Positions 52,690 through 60,997 of a stretch of DNA of 64,000 nt are shown here, one piece after another. Below the pieces are notes generated by a model. That model made no database searches and was not told where the DNA came from. It was given only the letters and a program-made list of their open reading frames with translations. The translations under genes were made by a program, and so were the position numbers. How positions within the stretch are numbered: position 1 is the stretch's first letter; each line of letters begins with the position of its first letter. This DNA is from Lachnospiraceae bacterium. GTDB taxonomy: Bacteria > Bacillota > Clostridia > Lachnospirales > Lachnospiraceae. The stretch is from positions 90,684 to 154,683 of the forward strand of contig JAAWCS010000015.1 in assembly GCA_022793375.1 (NCBI GenBank). Direction: 5' to 3'.

Positions 52690-53072
52690 GTCCTCTGTTT
52701 GCCGCCGCTTTTTTTAAAAAGCTCCTCCATGGAGGCAATCACGATAAAAATAGCGCACAACGTATCCGCGAATGCCTTGGAAACCGACGTTGTCTGCTGC
52801 ATATGTAAAGCGCCGCTCGAGAGCATGGAGACAAAAAAGGCCGAAAACGGGATCAGCACCGGGTTGCATTTTACAATCATGGCTGCCAAAAGTCCCTTGG
52901 CTCCCAGTCCCACAAAAAGCTTCAGTTTGCCTACCAAAGAACCTTCTACCAGCGCGGCAAATACCCTCAGCGGATTTTCCGCCGTAAAAAGCAGAATCAA
53001 GGCAGCTCCGATGGCTGTTCCCAAAACCATGATCCAGAACGGCCGGCGCAGTTTTTTCAGTCTTTCGTCCAT
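52690..53072 (-). pseudogene. BMP-type nucleoside ABC permease, internally deleted and 3' damaged
   Basis: The N-terminus is a normal permease (MDERLKKLRRPFWIMVLGTAIGAALILLFTAENPLRVFAALVEGSL), but after about 50 residues the frame jumps to what should be the end of the protein (CNPVLIPFSAFFVSMLSSGALHMQQTTSVSKAFADTLCAIFIVIASMEELFKK). About 200 central residues are absent. The stop is also lost, and the track frame continues into the antisense of the GntR gene until 52575. The second permease gene that such systems need is not present. The importer is therefore probably dead. Confidence 0.75.
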
Positions 53073-53074
53073 AA

Positions 53075-54592
53075 TTATTCCCCTCCGCCCAGCATCAGCC
53101 GTCCCAGCTCCAGCTCCGTCGCCTTCGCGCCGTCCAGCTCACCGGCTATTTTCCCTTCGTACATGACTAAGATCCGATCGGACAGCGTCATAACCTCCTC
53201 CAGTTCCGTCGAAATCAGCAATCCCCCGGTCCCTTTCTTCTTCTCCTCCACCAGGTAGTTGCGGATCAGTTCAATCGCGCCTACGTCAATCCCCCGCGTT
53301 GGCTGGGCCGCAATCAAAAACCGTTTGCCCTGGGCCAGTTCCCGGGCTACTACTACCTTTTGGGCGTTTCCGCCGGACAGAGCGCTCGTAAGCGTTTCCG
53401 GGTTGGCCGGCCTTACGTCAAATTCTTTTATTAGTGTCAGCGCGTTTTCGCGGATCGCTTTTTTATTGACCGCGCCTCCCGGCCCGTGAAAAGGCTTTTT
53501 ATCCAGGTCGATCACCGCCATATTGATCTCCGTGGACGCGCTGCGGTTTAATCCCAGAACATTGCGGTCCTCCGGGATATGCGCCAGCCCCTTATCCCGC
53601 CGCTTCTTAGGCGAAAGTTTCGTCACCTCCTGCCCGGCGATTTCTATCTTTCCTTTTTCCGCTGTCCGCAGGCCGGCGATCGCTTCCGCCAGTTCGCTCT
53701 GCCCATTGCCGTCTACCCCCGCAATCCCTACGATCTCGCCGCTGTGCACTTGAAGGGAAACGTCCCGCAGCTTTGACTTTTCCTTGTCTCCCGGCGCCCA
53801 CAGGCCTTCTACCCGCAGCACGACCTGCCCTGTCTGCGGCGGGACTCTTTCCACGTCCAGCATCACATTGCGGCCGATCATCATTTTTGTTAATTCTTCC
53901 ACATTTGTGTCCTGTCCGTTCACTGTCCCCATATAGCGGCTGTCCCGCATCACGCTGATGCGGTCGGATATCTCCAGGACTTCATTCAATTTGTGGGAAA
54001 TAAATACAATCGAATTTCCCGCTTCCCGCAGTCCGTTGAGAATTTCAAACAGTTTCGTCACTTCCTGCGGCGCTAAAACGCCGGTCGGCTCATCCAATAT
54101 AATGGTTGTGGCCCCACGCAAAAGCGTCTTGATGATTTCCACCCTTTGGGCCTGTCCCACACTGATCTGCGTAATCTTCTTATTTGGCTCAATGCTCAGA
54201 CCATAGCGGTCGATATATTCCTGGATCCTCGCACGCGCCTGTTTAAAGTCGATCGAGATCCCCCTGCGCGGCTCAAAGCCAAGGATAATATTTTCCATCA
54301 CCGTCAATTCATTGACCAGCATAAATTCCTGATGCACCATGCCGATCCCGTGCTCAATCGCCGCTTTGGGGCTGAGACACCCGCTCAAATCCTCTTGATT
54401 GATGCGGATTCGCCCGCTGTCAATGGGATACATGCCGTACAAAAGCTTCATCATGGTCGATTTGCCGGCGCCGTTTTCCCCGATCAGGGAGTGAATCTCC
54501 CCCTTGCGCAGATTGAAACTTGCGCCGGATACGGCGTGGACTTTGCCGAAACTTTTGTGAATATCCTCCATTTCAACCACATAATTGTCCAT
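53075..54592 (-). CDS. BMP-type nucleoside/sugar ABC importer ATPase
   Basis: A 505-residue protein with two ABC domains. The first has Walker A GENGAGKST, signature SVGQAQRVEI and Walker B TIILDEPTG. The second has the degenerate Walker A GVDGNGQSE and signature LSGGNAQKVVVARELAQG, with AAQPTRGID. This is the tandem layout of RbsA/NupO/YufO-type importers. It lies 3 bp before the permease remnant and 90 bp after the BMP lipoprotein gene. It looks intact although its permease is broken. Confidence 0.93.
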   Translation of the reverse strand: MDNYVVEMEDIHKSFGKVHAVSGASFNLRKGEIHSLIGENGAGKSTMMKLLYGMYPIDSGRIRINQEDLSGCLSPKAAIEHGIGMVHQEFMLVNELTVMENIILGFEPRRGISIDFKQARARIQEYIDRYGLSIEPNKKITQISVGQAQRVEIIKTLLRGATTIILDEPTGVLAPQEVTKLFEILNGLREAGNSIVFISHKLNEVLEISDRISVMRDSRYMGTVNGQDTNVEELTKMMIGRNVMLDVERVPPQTGQVVLRVEGLWAPGDKEKSKLRDVSLQVHSGEIVGIAGVDGNGQSELAEAIAGLRTAEKGKIEIAGQEVTKLSPKKRRDKGLAHIPEDRNVLGLNRSASTEINMAVIDLDKKPFHGPGGAVNKKAIRENALTLIKEFDVRPANPETLTSALSGGNAQKVVVARELAQGKRFLIAAQPTRGIDVGAIELIRNYLVEEKKKGTGGLLISTELEEVMTLSDRILVMYEGKIAGELDGAKATELELGRLMLGGGE

Positions 54593-54681
54593 TCTGCAAC
54601 CTCCGCTTCCAAATGGGGCGCCGCTTCAGATTTACCGTCCGTCCGGCTTTCGCATCGTTTTGCAGCACCCCTTCTGCCCCA

Positions 54682-55821
54682 TTAGTTCGGCCCGTATCCC
54701 TCATAGTTGGAGACAACGATTTCACCGGAAACAATTTTATCTTCCAGTTCCTGAAGTTTTACAAGGATCTCGTCCAGACGCTTTTGCTGCTCTTCTGTCT
54801 TACAGGCATACTCGCGGAACACGGAAAAATCCGTCAGGCCCACGCCGCCGTAAGCAAGGTCCAGATATAAATGCTGGCCGCCCGGATATGTCCCTTTCAC
54901 CGCATTCTCAATCATGTAGTAGGTGGCTGTCTCATTCGATTTCAGCATGGAGGTCACAACCGATCCCGGCTGGACATCGTCCTGGTTTTTATCTACGCCG
55001 ATCGCATAATACCCGCTCTGCGCCGCGGCTTCCAGCACTCCCAGGCCCGTATTTCCGGCTACGTTGCAGACAATATCCGCGCCCTGCTGGTACATAGCCA
55101 GCGTTAGTTCCTTGCCCTTTACCGCATCCTGCATGTCGCCGGCAAACGACTGCAGAATCGTGATATCCGGATTTATGTACTTTGCGCCCTCTTCAAAGCC
55201 CGTATAAAAATCCCTGAGCGCCGGGATATCTGTTCCGCCGACCCAGCCGATCACCGTTTCTTCATTGACGTTCTCAAACTCCGTCATTTCCGTAAACATC
55301 GCCGACAAAGCGCCTGTCAAAAACGATCCCTGGTTTTGTGCAAAGGTGATCGAAAACACATTGGGGATCCCTTCAAGACGGGTATCGCTGATCCCAAATA
55401 AGGTATCCGGATATTCCGCCGCATGGTTGGCAATGTAATCTTTCCACTGGGAAGCGCCGCAGATAATCAGGTCATACCCTTCTTCGCAGGCCGTCAGCAG
55501 CTGATTCTCATAAAGAGAAGTATCCTCGCACTCCGAGACCGTCAGCTCGATGCCGAAATCTTCGACCGCTTTCTGGCATCCGTCATAGGCAAAATCCGCA
55601 AAGCTTCTGGTTCCTAACAGCGCTACGATCAGACATACGCGGAACGGCTCTTCGCCATTTTCGCCCGCCGTCTCCTGTCCCGCCGGGTTGGCCGCAGCGG
55701 TGCTGTTTTCCGTGCTGCCAACAGCAGCGGCGCCGTCGGTTCCTTTTGTATCGCCCCCGCATCCGGCCAATGCCCCCGTCAGTAATGCCAGCGATAAAAC
55801 AACTGCCAGTATCTTTTTCAT
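54682..55821 (-). CDS. BMP-family substrate-binding lipoprotein
   Basis: A 379-residue lipoprotein starting MKKILAVVLSLALLTGALAGCGGD (ATG at 55821; lipobox LAGC). The mature part carries the BMP family blocks LIVALLGTRSFADFAYDGCQKAVEDFG, ICGASQWKDYIANHAAEYPDT, GWVGGTDIPALRDFYTGFEEGAKYINPD and GVDKNQDDVQPGSVVTSMLK. Relatives bind purine nucleosides. First gene of the importer operon; its promoter has a 9-bp inverted repeat around the -35 box. Confidence 0.92.
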   Translation of the reverse strand: MKKILAVVLSLALLTGALAGCGGDTKGTDGAAAVGSTENSTAAANPAGQETAGENGEEPFRVCLIVALLGTRSFADFAYDGCQKAVEDFGIELTVSECEDTSLYENQLLTACEEGYDLIICGASQWKDYIANHAAEYPDTLFGISDTRLEGIPNVFSITFAQNQGSFLTGALSAMFTEMTEFENVNEETVIGWVGGTDIPALRDFYTGFEEGAKYINPDITILQSFAGDMQDAVKGKELTLAMYQQGADIVCNVAGNTGLGVLEAAAQSGYYAIGVDKNQDDVQPGSVVTSMLKSNETATYYMIENAVKGTYPGGQHLYLDLAYGGVGLTDFSVFREYACKTEEQQKRLDEILVKLQELEDKIVSGEIVVSNYEGYGPN

Positions 55822-55832
55822 ATACTTCGTTC

Positions 55833-55885
55833 TCCTTTCATGTTTCTTTGAAAATGCCCGTGTCCTCCGGGCTTTTCTGGTTCCC
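55833..55885 (-). repeat. 52-bp repeat, locus 8 (partial)
   Basis: Only the second hairpin is clear (GCCCGGAGGACACGGGC); the spacing to the AAAGGAG of the BMP gene is stretched. Relation to the other copies is tentative. Confidence 0.45.
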
Positions 55886-55925
55886 CCCAAGTGCCATAGC
55901 GCCATGTTCACTCCCTGGTGTTTTT

Positions 55926-55974
55926 AGTATGATTCACCAAAATACCTTTGTCAACCCGCGTAAAATTGGTGAAT
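55926..55974 (-). promoter_or_regulatory. BMP importer promoter with inverted-repeat operator
   Basis: Minus strand TTGACA (55949-55954), 17 nt, CATACT (55926-55931). ATTCACCAA (55932-55940) and TTGGTGAAT (55966-55974) flank the -35 box as 9-bp perfect inverted repeats, so a repressor probably binds here. Confidence 0.65.
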
Positions 55975-55990
55975 TTTTCTATTTCTTGAT

Positions 55991-56018
55991 TGTAAGTCAC
56001 TTCTAGAAATGACTTACA
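55991..56018. other. 28-bp palindrome
   Basis: TGTAAGTCAcTTCTAGAAaTGACTTACA, symmetric except for one pair, then GGCTCTTTTTTTG on the plus strand. It could be a terminator for a lost plus-strand gene or an operator. The 500-bp stretch 55822-56322 contains no gene, only this, the repeat, the promoter and the hairpins nearby. Confidence 0.5.
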
Positions 56019-56126
56019 GGCTCTTTTTTTGTTTTTTACGGATAAGAAAATGTAAGAATTGCACAGAATTAAAGAGATAAATTTGGCAAATATTTTTGAC
56101 ATGCTGCGTTTTCGGAGCATTAAAAC

Positions 56127-56170
56127 AAGGCAGCTTTTATCCGGCTGTGCCGCTGATAAAAACTGCCTTT
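56127..56170. terminator. Terminator-like hairpin downstream of the ferredoxin remnant
   Basis: Stem AAGGCAG-C-TTTTATC ... GATAAAA-A-CTGCCTT with a bulge on each side. A looser stem, AAAACGACT ... AGTCGTTTT, lies nearer the gene (about 56257-56322). Confidence 0.55.
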
Positions 56171-56322
56171 ATGAATGATTTATGAAATACGTTTACCTTA
56201 CTGATAACGTCAATGCCTGCAAGCCTGCTTCCACTGCACGCGGCTTGCTTTCACAAAACGACTGCCAAAGAAAGCTCTCATGCACCGCCAGGACTACGCA
56301 CCGTCAAAATGTGAAAGTCGTT

Positions 56323-56705
56323 TTAAAGGAAATACTCCACCGGCTTCTTCACCGAAAGATTCCCTTCAATAAACTCGCGCTTGACCGAGGTGTCATACGA
56401 ACGGGCATTGAACTGGCAGACAAAGGAACAGCGCTGGCAATGGATGCACATTGCTTCGTTGATTTCCAGTGTCCCCGGATCAATGGCCCCGGTAGAGCAG
56501 TTCTTGGCGCACTCGCCGCACTGAGTACAATTCTCCGCCCGGTACTCTTTCGGCGCGACCGAAAGCTCCTTTGCCCAGTCCACTTCGGGGTTTCCCTCCG
56601 GCGTAAAGGCCTCCGGCGTTTTGGCGTTTAGCTTCTCCTGAATCTTTCCGGCAAACTCGGCCATCTTCTGGTTGTCCTCCACATTGGGGCGGCTGTCAAA
56701 TACCA
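56323..56705 (-). pseudogene. EFR1-type ferredoxin, N-terminal flavodoxin part lost
   Basis: About 120 residues remain: PNVEDNQKMAEFAGKIQEKL, then two 4Fe-4S motifs, CTQCGECAKNC and CIHCQRCSFVC, ending KKPVEYFL. In EFR1-like proteins such a ferredoxin end follows a flavodoxin domain of about 150 residues; here an in-frame stop lies just upstream of CTG GTA TTT GAC AGC, where the opposite-strand TetR fragment begins. The gene has no proper start, though the ATG at 56682 might still be used. Confidence 0.7.
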
Positions 56706-56708
56706 GTT

Positions 56709-56965
56709 TTCAAAAGAAAAATCAGAACTATCTGAAACCCTGTGTGGACGCCGGTTATCTGCGCGAAGAAGATTTGCCGACCCTGATTGGCAGTGCGGAT
56801 ATTCTCTTTGGCGGGATACTGCTTCAAGTACTGCGCCGTCCCAAGGAAGCCGATCATTCCAGGGAAATGACCCGCCGGTTTTTTGAATACTTAAATCAAA
56901 TGCTGCGGCCGATTTTACAGAAAGAGACTGCGGTAATTGCAGGAGTTCATAGCGAGGAGTCCTAA
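56709..56965 (+). pseudogene. C-terminal fragment of a TetR-like regulator
   Basis: About 85 residues, SFQKKNQNYLKPCVDAGYLREEDLPTLIGSADILFGGILLQVLRRPKEADHSREMTRRFFEYLNQMLRPILQKE, look like the ligand-binding helices of a TetR/AcrR-type regulator. The DNA-binding half is missing and the frame begins at the junction with the ferredoxin remnant. The family call is a best guess from helix pattern. Confidence 0.5.
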
Positions 56966-57081
56966 AGGACCGGTGTACTGTCCGGATTATATTCAGAAAG
57001 CATATCCGCTTCGCGCCGCAATCGGTTTTCATGCCCCGGTGATGCGCCGTGCCGGCGGCGCATGCAGGTTTACCGCAAACG

Positions 57082-57186
57082 AAAGAGCTGCCGCAAAACA
57101 AAGATTCCCTACACTATATGGCATTCCTGCCGGAACCGGCGCAGCCATATTTCGTGTTTGATCTGAGTTTTGCAGCAGCTCTTTTC
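57082..57186. repeat. 105-bp inverted-repeat element, copy 2
   Basis: Ends AAAGAGCTGCCGCAAAAC and GTTTTGCAGCAGCTCTTT; the interior keeps AACAAAGATTC, ACACTATATGG and GCGCAGCCATATTTCGTGTTT of copy 1. The outer stem differs from copy 1 (GAGCTG for GGGCTG) but still pairs. It lies 7 bp after the stop of the LRR protein gene. Confidence 0.85.
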
Positions 57187-57192
57187 ATTAAC

Positions 57193-59853
57193 CTATTTTT
57201 TACCCTTCTTTTGAATCCGGTAGAGTATCGTTCCCACCACTGCCAGGGCAGCCGCTCCGATCAAAAACAGCCACATAAAATTCATGCTGTTTCCTTCCTG
57301 CTGTGATTGCGCATCGTTGGATACTTCGATTGCAGCCTCCGATTCATCGGTTTCGGGGGACTCTGCTTCTGTCGTCTGCGGATGACTGTCCTCCGCAGAC
57401 ACGTCATCGCCGGCGCTTTTTTCCATGACGTGGTTGTCGATAACAAGGACATAATCCGACGCATGTGTAAATATCAGCTCTGCGATCCCTTCTTTGTTTA
57501 CCTGGCTGGCCGTGACAAACGTAAGCTCGCCGGCGCTTTCATTATAATAGAAAAGATTTGCATACAATTCTGCATTTTCTTTTCCCACATCGATCATCAG
57601 TACGGCACTATATCCAAAATCGCCGCTGTGGGCGAGGCTAAGCTGGGTCGCCTGGCGATCTCCAGACACAGCGTTTATGATATCCTCCGGTATGGCCGAC
57701 GTTCCGACCTGCACGGAAAGATCCACATCGTTTGCATGGTCTGCTGTAACATTTTCTCCGTCTACAAGCCAGACAATCCCCTTGCCCATATCAAATAAAA
57801 TCGTAACCTTCTGCCCTTTTATGCTGTCAATCACCTCTCCGGGCACCAGGGACGCGCCATTCATATTTACGTTAATCCGTTTTCCCTCCGAAGCCTTCGC
57901 CGCTTCTTCCTTAATAACCTCCCAGCCCTCTTTACCGGCTCTGCCGTCAATAAACGGAACCGCCGCACTCTGCGTGGGCGCAGGTACCGGGGTAAGCGCC
58001 TGTGTCGTTCCCCTCCCGGACGCTGTTGTTAAGTTGGGTCTTGTTGTTTGTGCCGGCGCCGACGTCGAACCGGACGGCGCCGCAGGGGCCGGCGGTGTCT
58101 CCGAATCGGGCGGTGTTGTCGGATTCGGCGGTGCCGTCGGACCGGGCGGTGTTGTCGGGTTCGACGGTGTTGTCGGACCAGGCGGTGTTGTCGGATTCGA
58201 CGGTATTGTCGGATCGGTGGGAGTCTCAGGCTTTGACGGTGTCGTTTCCTCCGGCGGCACAGTCTCAGACGGCGTTGTTTCCTCCGGCGGCACAGTCTCA
58301 GGCGGCGTTGTTTCCTCCGGCGGCACAGTCTCGGGCGGCGTCGTCTCCTCCGGCGGTGTCGGGGTCTGGCTGTACTCATAATGCATCGTCGCCTCCGACA
58401 ACTTCGATGCCGTATCCCCTAATTTACCGATGCTGTTCCACTGCGCTTCGGTGCCGGTAAAATATATGTCCTTCAAGGGACAGGCCGAAAACGCAGCTGT
58501 CCCGATCGTCGTTACACTGTCCGGGATTATGACAGTGGTCACGCCGGAAGAGGCAAAGGCAGACGCTTCGATGCTCCCCGCTCCTTGCGGGATTTCTACT
58601 CCGGCAAGCATGATACACTTCTGGAACATCCCCTCGCCAATGCGGTCTATGCTTTTGGGCAGCGTTACGCGCGACAGGTAATAACACCCCATAAACATAT
58701 TGTCGCCCATCCGTACCTGGTTGCTGCCGGCGGCAAAGACCGCACTCGTTAAAGCCTGGCATTGAAGAAATGCCGCGGCGCCAACCTCTTCAATACTGGC
58801 AGGCAGAGCGATCGCAGTGAGACTTACACAGCTGCGAAAAGCATTCTGGCCGATTGTCCGCACCCCTTCGGAAATCGTCACGGAGCTGAGATTCTCACAT
58901 GCCTGAAAAGCGCTGTCACCGATGGTTTCCACGCCGGAGGGAATGGTCACGGAAATAAGCGAAGATCCACGAAAAGCACTGTTGCCAATCGTTGTCACGC
59001 TGGCGGAAATCTCCACACTGAGGACCCCGCAGCCCCAAAAAGCGCCGGCGCCGATACCGGTAACGCCATTCTCGATAACGACTTTCCGGATTTGAGCGCT
59101 GCAATCTGTCCACGGCAAATCCGCCGGGCCGCCAAAATCCGGCATTGCCCCGCTGCCGGAGATGGTCATCGTACCCGCTTTTGTCAGACTCCAGGTAAGT
59201 CCGCCCTCCAGCGTTCCGCTCTTTATTATCTCGTTGGCCGTGGGATCATCCGGCGGAATATAGTTTTCCGGATAGCGGGTGATATAGTGGCTGGCGCTGT
59301 TCATCACATCGTCCTTTGATATGGCCCGCCCCCAATGAACTTTGCCATTGTAGTTCCCCTCGGCAACTACCACGCCCGCGTCGCTTACCTCCAGTACGAT
59401 CACCGTATGGGCGTCATTGTCTACCTGCAGGATGTCTCCGACCTTTATATCCTCAAATGAAAACGCGCCCGCTGCATATATCCTTGCCGGCAGGCTGTCA
59501 AATGCCGCGTCGCTGAGTACAAAAGCAAAGGCTACGCAGCCCACAGCAGCGATATTTGTCCCGTTGAGAGGGCCGCCTTTCCAGCGATAATATCCCTTTG
59601 AGTCCGAATAAGGCTCGTCGTTGGTCCAGGTTGTTTCCTCCTTGTAGCCTTCCTGGTCTTTCAGCGCGATTATCGTCTCGTATACCTGCGCCGGGGAAGG
59701 GATGGTACTGTCGTCCGCCGCCAATTCGTCTGCAGCGCCTTTTGTAAGAACCTCCTCCCGCGCCAGGGGGACTCCCTGCCATGCGCTCGCCATTGACTGG
59801 GGAGAAATAAGCAGGCACAGCGCCAAAGCAACGGCAAAAATGTGTTGTTTCAA
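57193..59853 (-). CDS. Surface protein: CHAP-like domain, BspA-type leucine-rich repeats, Pro/Thr linker, membrane anchor
   Basis: About 886 residues. The TTG at 59853 (LKQHIFAVALALCLLISPQSMASA) follows CGGAGGAGG by 7 nt and begins the signal peptide; the track ATG is 12 codons earlier. Residues 60-200 resemble a CHAP/NlpC cysteine peptidase (NIAAVGCVAFAF, DIKVGDILQ, DAHTVIVLEV, VVVAEGNYNGKVHWG). Next are about nine LRR_5 repeats such as VTTIGNSAFRGSSLISVTIPSGVETIGDSAF, then a PPEETTPPETV / SNPTTPPGPT linker, a further domain, and a C-terminal helix (MNFMWLFLIGAAALAVVGTILYRIQKKGKK). No LPXTG. Probably binds or processes host or neighbour surface material. Confidence 0.85.
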   Translation of the reverse strand: MKQHIFAVALALCLLISPQSMASAWQGVPLAREEVLTKGAADELAADDSTIPSPAQVYETIIALKDQEGYKEETTWTNDEPYSDSKGYYRWKGGPLNGTNIAAVGCVAFAFVLSDAAFDSLPARIYAAGAFSFEDIKVGDILQVDNDAHTVIVLEVSDAGVVVAEGNYNGKVHWGRAISKDDVMNSASHYITRYPENYIPPDDPTANEIIKSGTLEGGLTWSLTKAGTMTISGSGAMPDFGGPADLPWTDCSAQIRKVVIENGVTGIGAGAFWGCGVLSVEISASVTTIGNSAFRGSSLISVTIPSGVETIGDSAFQACENLSSVTISEGVRTIGQNAFRSCVSLTAIALPASIEEVGAAAFLQCQALTSAVFAAGSNQVRMGDNMFMGCYYLSRVTLPKSIDRIGEGMFQKCIMLAGVEIPQGAGSIEASAFASSGVTTVIIPDSVTTIGTAAFSACPLKDIYFTGTEAQWNSIGKLGDTASKLSEATMHYEYSQTPTPPEETTPPETVPPEETTPPETVPPEETTPSETVPPEETTPSKPETPTDPTIPSNPTTPPGPTTPSNPTTPPGPTAPPNPTTPPDSETPPAPAAPSGSTSAPAQTTRPNLTTASGRGTTQALTPVPAPTQSAAVPFIDGRAGKEGWEVIKEEAAKASEGKRINVNMNGASLVPGEVIDSIKGQKVTILFDMGKGIVWLVDGENVTADHANDVDLSVQVGTSAIPEDIINAVSGDRQATQLSLAHSGDFGYSAVLMIDVGKENAELYANLFYYNESAGELTFVTASQVNKEGIAELIFTHASDYVLVIDNHVMEKSAGDDVSAEDSHPQTTEAESPETDESEAAIEVSNDAQSQQEGNSMNFMWLFLIGAAALAVVGTILYRIQKKGKK
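58050..58345 (-). repeat. Coding Pro/Thr tandem repeats
   Basis: Two related sets of short units, PPEETTPPETV and TTPPGPTTPSNP, in frame with the LRR protein. This is a wall-spanning linker. Confidence 0.8.
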
Positions 59854-59913
59854 ATCCGATACCTCCTCCGTTTTCGTTTTAAAAACCATCTACGCAAATT
59901 TTTTTCCTTAATA

Positions 59914-59942
59914 AATATATCGTTATTGTTCTTTCTTGTCAA
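59914..59942 (-). promoter_or_regulatory. LRR protein promoter
   Basis: Minus strand TTGACA (59937-59942), exactly 17 nt, TATATT (59914-59919). Confidence 0.75.
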
Positions 59943-60092
59943 CCGATAGCGGCGAACGTCTCTCCGCAAAAACTGCGCTGGTAAAACTCCTCAATCTATG
60001 CTATACTGGTAGCAGTTTGCAGAACTTGTTTTTGCCTGGAAGCGGTACTGCAATGACATGACTTACTACTTATGTTTTTGAGGTATCGTTTT

Positions 60093-60434
60093 ATGAATGA
60101 GCGCAGATTTGACAATGATTCTCTTAACGCCATGTTTTATACATGTACCACCTTTTTTGCACATAGATGGCAGCTCTCCATTATTATATATCTCTTTTCC
60201 GGACCCAAGCATTTCGGAGAAATTTTAAAGTATCACGAGGGATTAAGCAAAAAGGTACTGTCCACGATCCTGCGCAAACTGGAAAGCAAAAACATCGTAA
60301 AGAGGACCGTTTACAGCGACGGCTCCGTCGTAAGGGCGGAATATTCCTTGACCCAGCAGGGCCTGGAGCTTCAGCCCATTCTGAACGCGGTAGCCGACTG
60401 GGGCAAAAAATACTCGCCCCATTCCAAAGGATAA
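60093..60434 (+). CDS. HxlR-family transcriptional regulator
   Basis: A 113-residue winged helix starting MNERRFDNDSLNAMFYTCTTFFAHRWQLSIIIYLF; the HxlR blocks RWQLSIIIYLFSGPKHFGEILKYHEGLSKKVLSTILRKLESKNIVKRTVY and VEYSLTQQGLEL-like RAEYSLTQQGLELQPIL are clear. The family Cys at the N-terminus is shifted (YTCTTFF). It is between the divergent LRR gene and the convergent PTS operon. Targets unknown; redox or aldehyde sensing is seen in some relatives. Confidence 0.9.
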   Translation: MNERRFDNDSLNAMFYTCTTFFAHRWQLSIIIYLFSGPKHFGEILKYHEGLSKKVLSTILRKLESKNIVKRTVYSDGSVVRAEYSLTQQGLELQPILNAVADWGKKYSPHSKG

Positions 60435-60469
60435 AGCGTACCTTTTTTGACACGGTATCGACATAAAAA

Positions 60470-60511
60470 GGAAAGCTGCGAAGCCTGTTTTACCCCGCAG
60501 CTTTCCCTTTT
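60470..60511. terminator. Bidirectional terminator (HxlR gene and PTS operon)
   Basis: 11-bp stem GGAAAGCTGCG/CGCAGCTTTCC with CTTTTTCTTTTT on the plus side and TTTTTATG on the minus side. Confidence 0.88.
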
Positions 60512-60557
60512 TCTTTTTGCCGGACGTTTCTGCTTTACCCGGCCGTTTGATCCTTGC

Positions 60558-60974
60558 TCACATATCCAGCGCCTTCTTCACATTGACAATGGTGGCCGGC
60601 GCCAGCTCTTCGATCCGACGGCTCATCTGCGCAAGGGACATCGAATCCGCCCCTGCCAGCGCTTCCAGCAGCACCGGAAGATTCACACCGGTAAAGCATT
60701 CCAGTTTCGGATACGTCCCCTTGAGTTCCTCCAGGGCAAGGGCCGCCATGTTAAAGGGCGAACCGGCAAACACATCCACAAAAAGCACGATGCCCTCCTG
60801 CGAATACCGCTGTCGGATCACCTGCGTGATTCTGTCCTTCAGAGCGTCAACGGAATCCTCCGGATAGAGACCGACGGCGTCTATTTCTTCTGCGGCATCC
60901 CCGAAAAACATCCCGGCACTCTCCCGAAACGCCTCCGCCAGCGGTCCATGTGTCACGATCAGATATCGAATCAT
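60558..60974 (-). CDS. PTS mannose-family IIA component
   Basis: A 138-residue EIIA-Man domain. The phospho-accepting His is in IVTHGPLAEAFRESAGMFFG; VLFVDVFAGSPFNMAAL and GVNLPVLLEAL are family blocks. It passes phosphate from HPr to a IIB subunit. The IIB, IIC and IID subunits are not in the window and are probably encoded elsewhere or upstream beyond the right edge. Last gene of the BtpA operon. Confidence 0.92.
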   Translation of the reverse strand: MIRYLIVTHGPLAEAFRESAGMFFGDAAEEIDAVGLYPEDSVDALKDRITQVIRQRYSQEGIVLFVDVFAGSPFNMAALALEELKGTYPKLECFTGVNLPVLLEALAGADSMSLAQMSRRIEELAPATIVNVKKALDM

Positions 60975-60997
60975 CTCTGTCTCCTTCCTGCGGTCGG

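Noticed and set aside
58029-58460. Regular repeats that could suggest a CRISPR array
   Set aside because: Units are contiguous without unique spacers and are in frame with the LRR protein linker.
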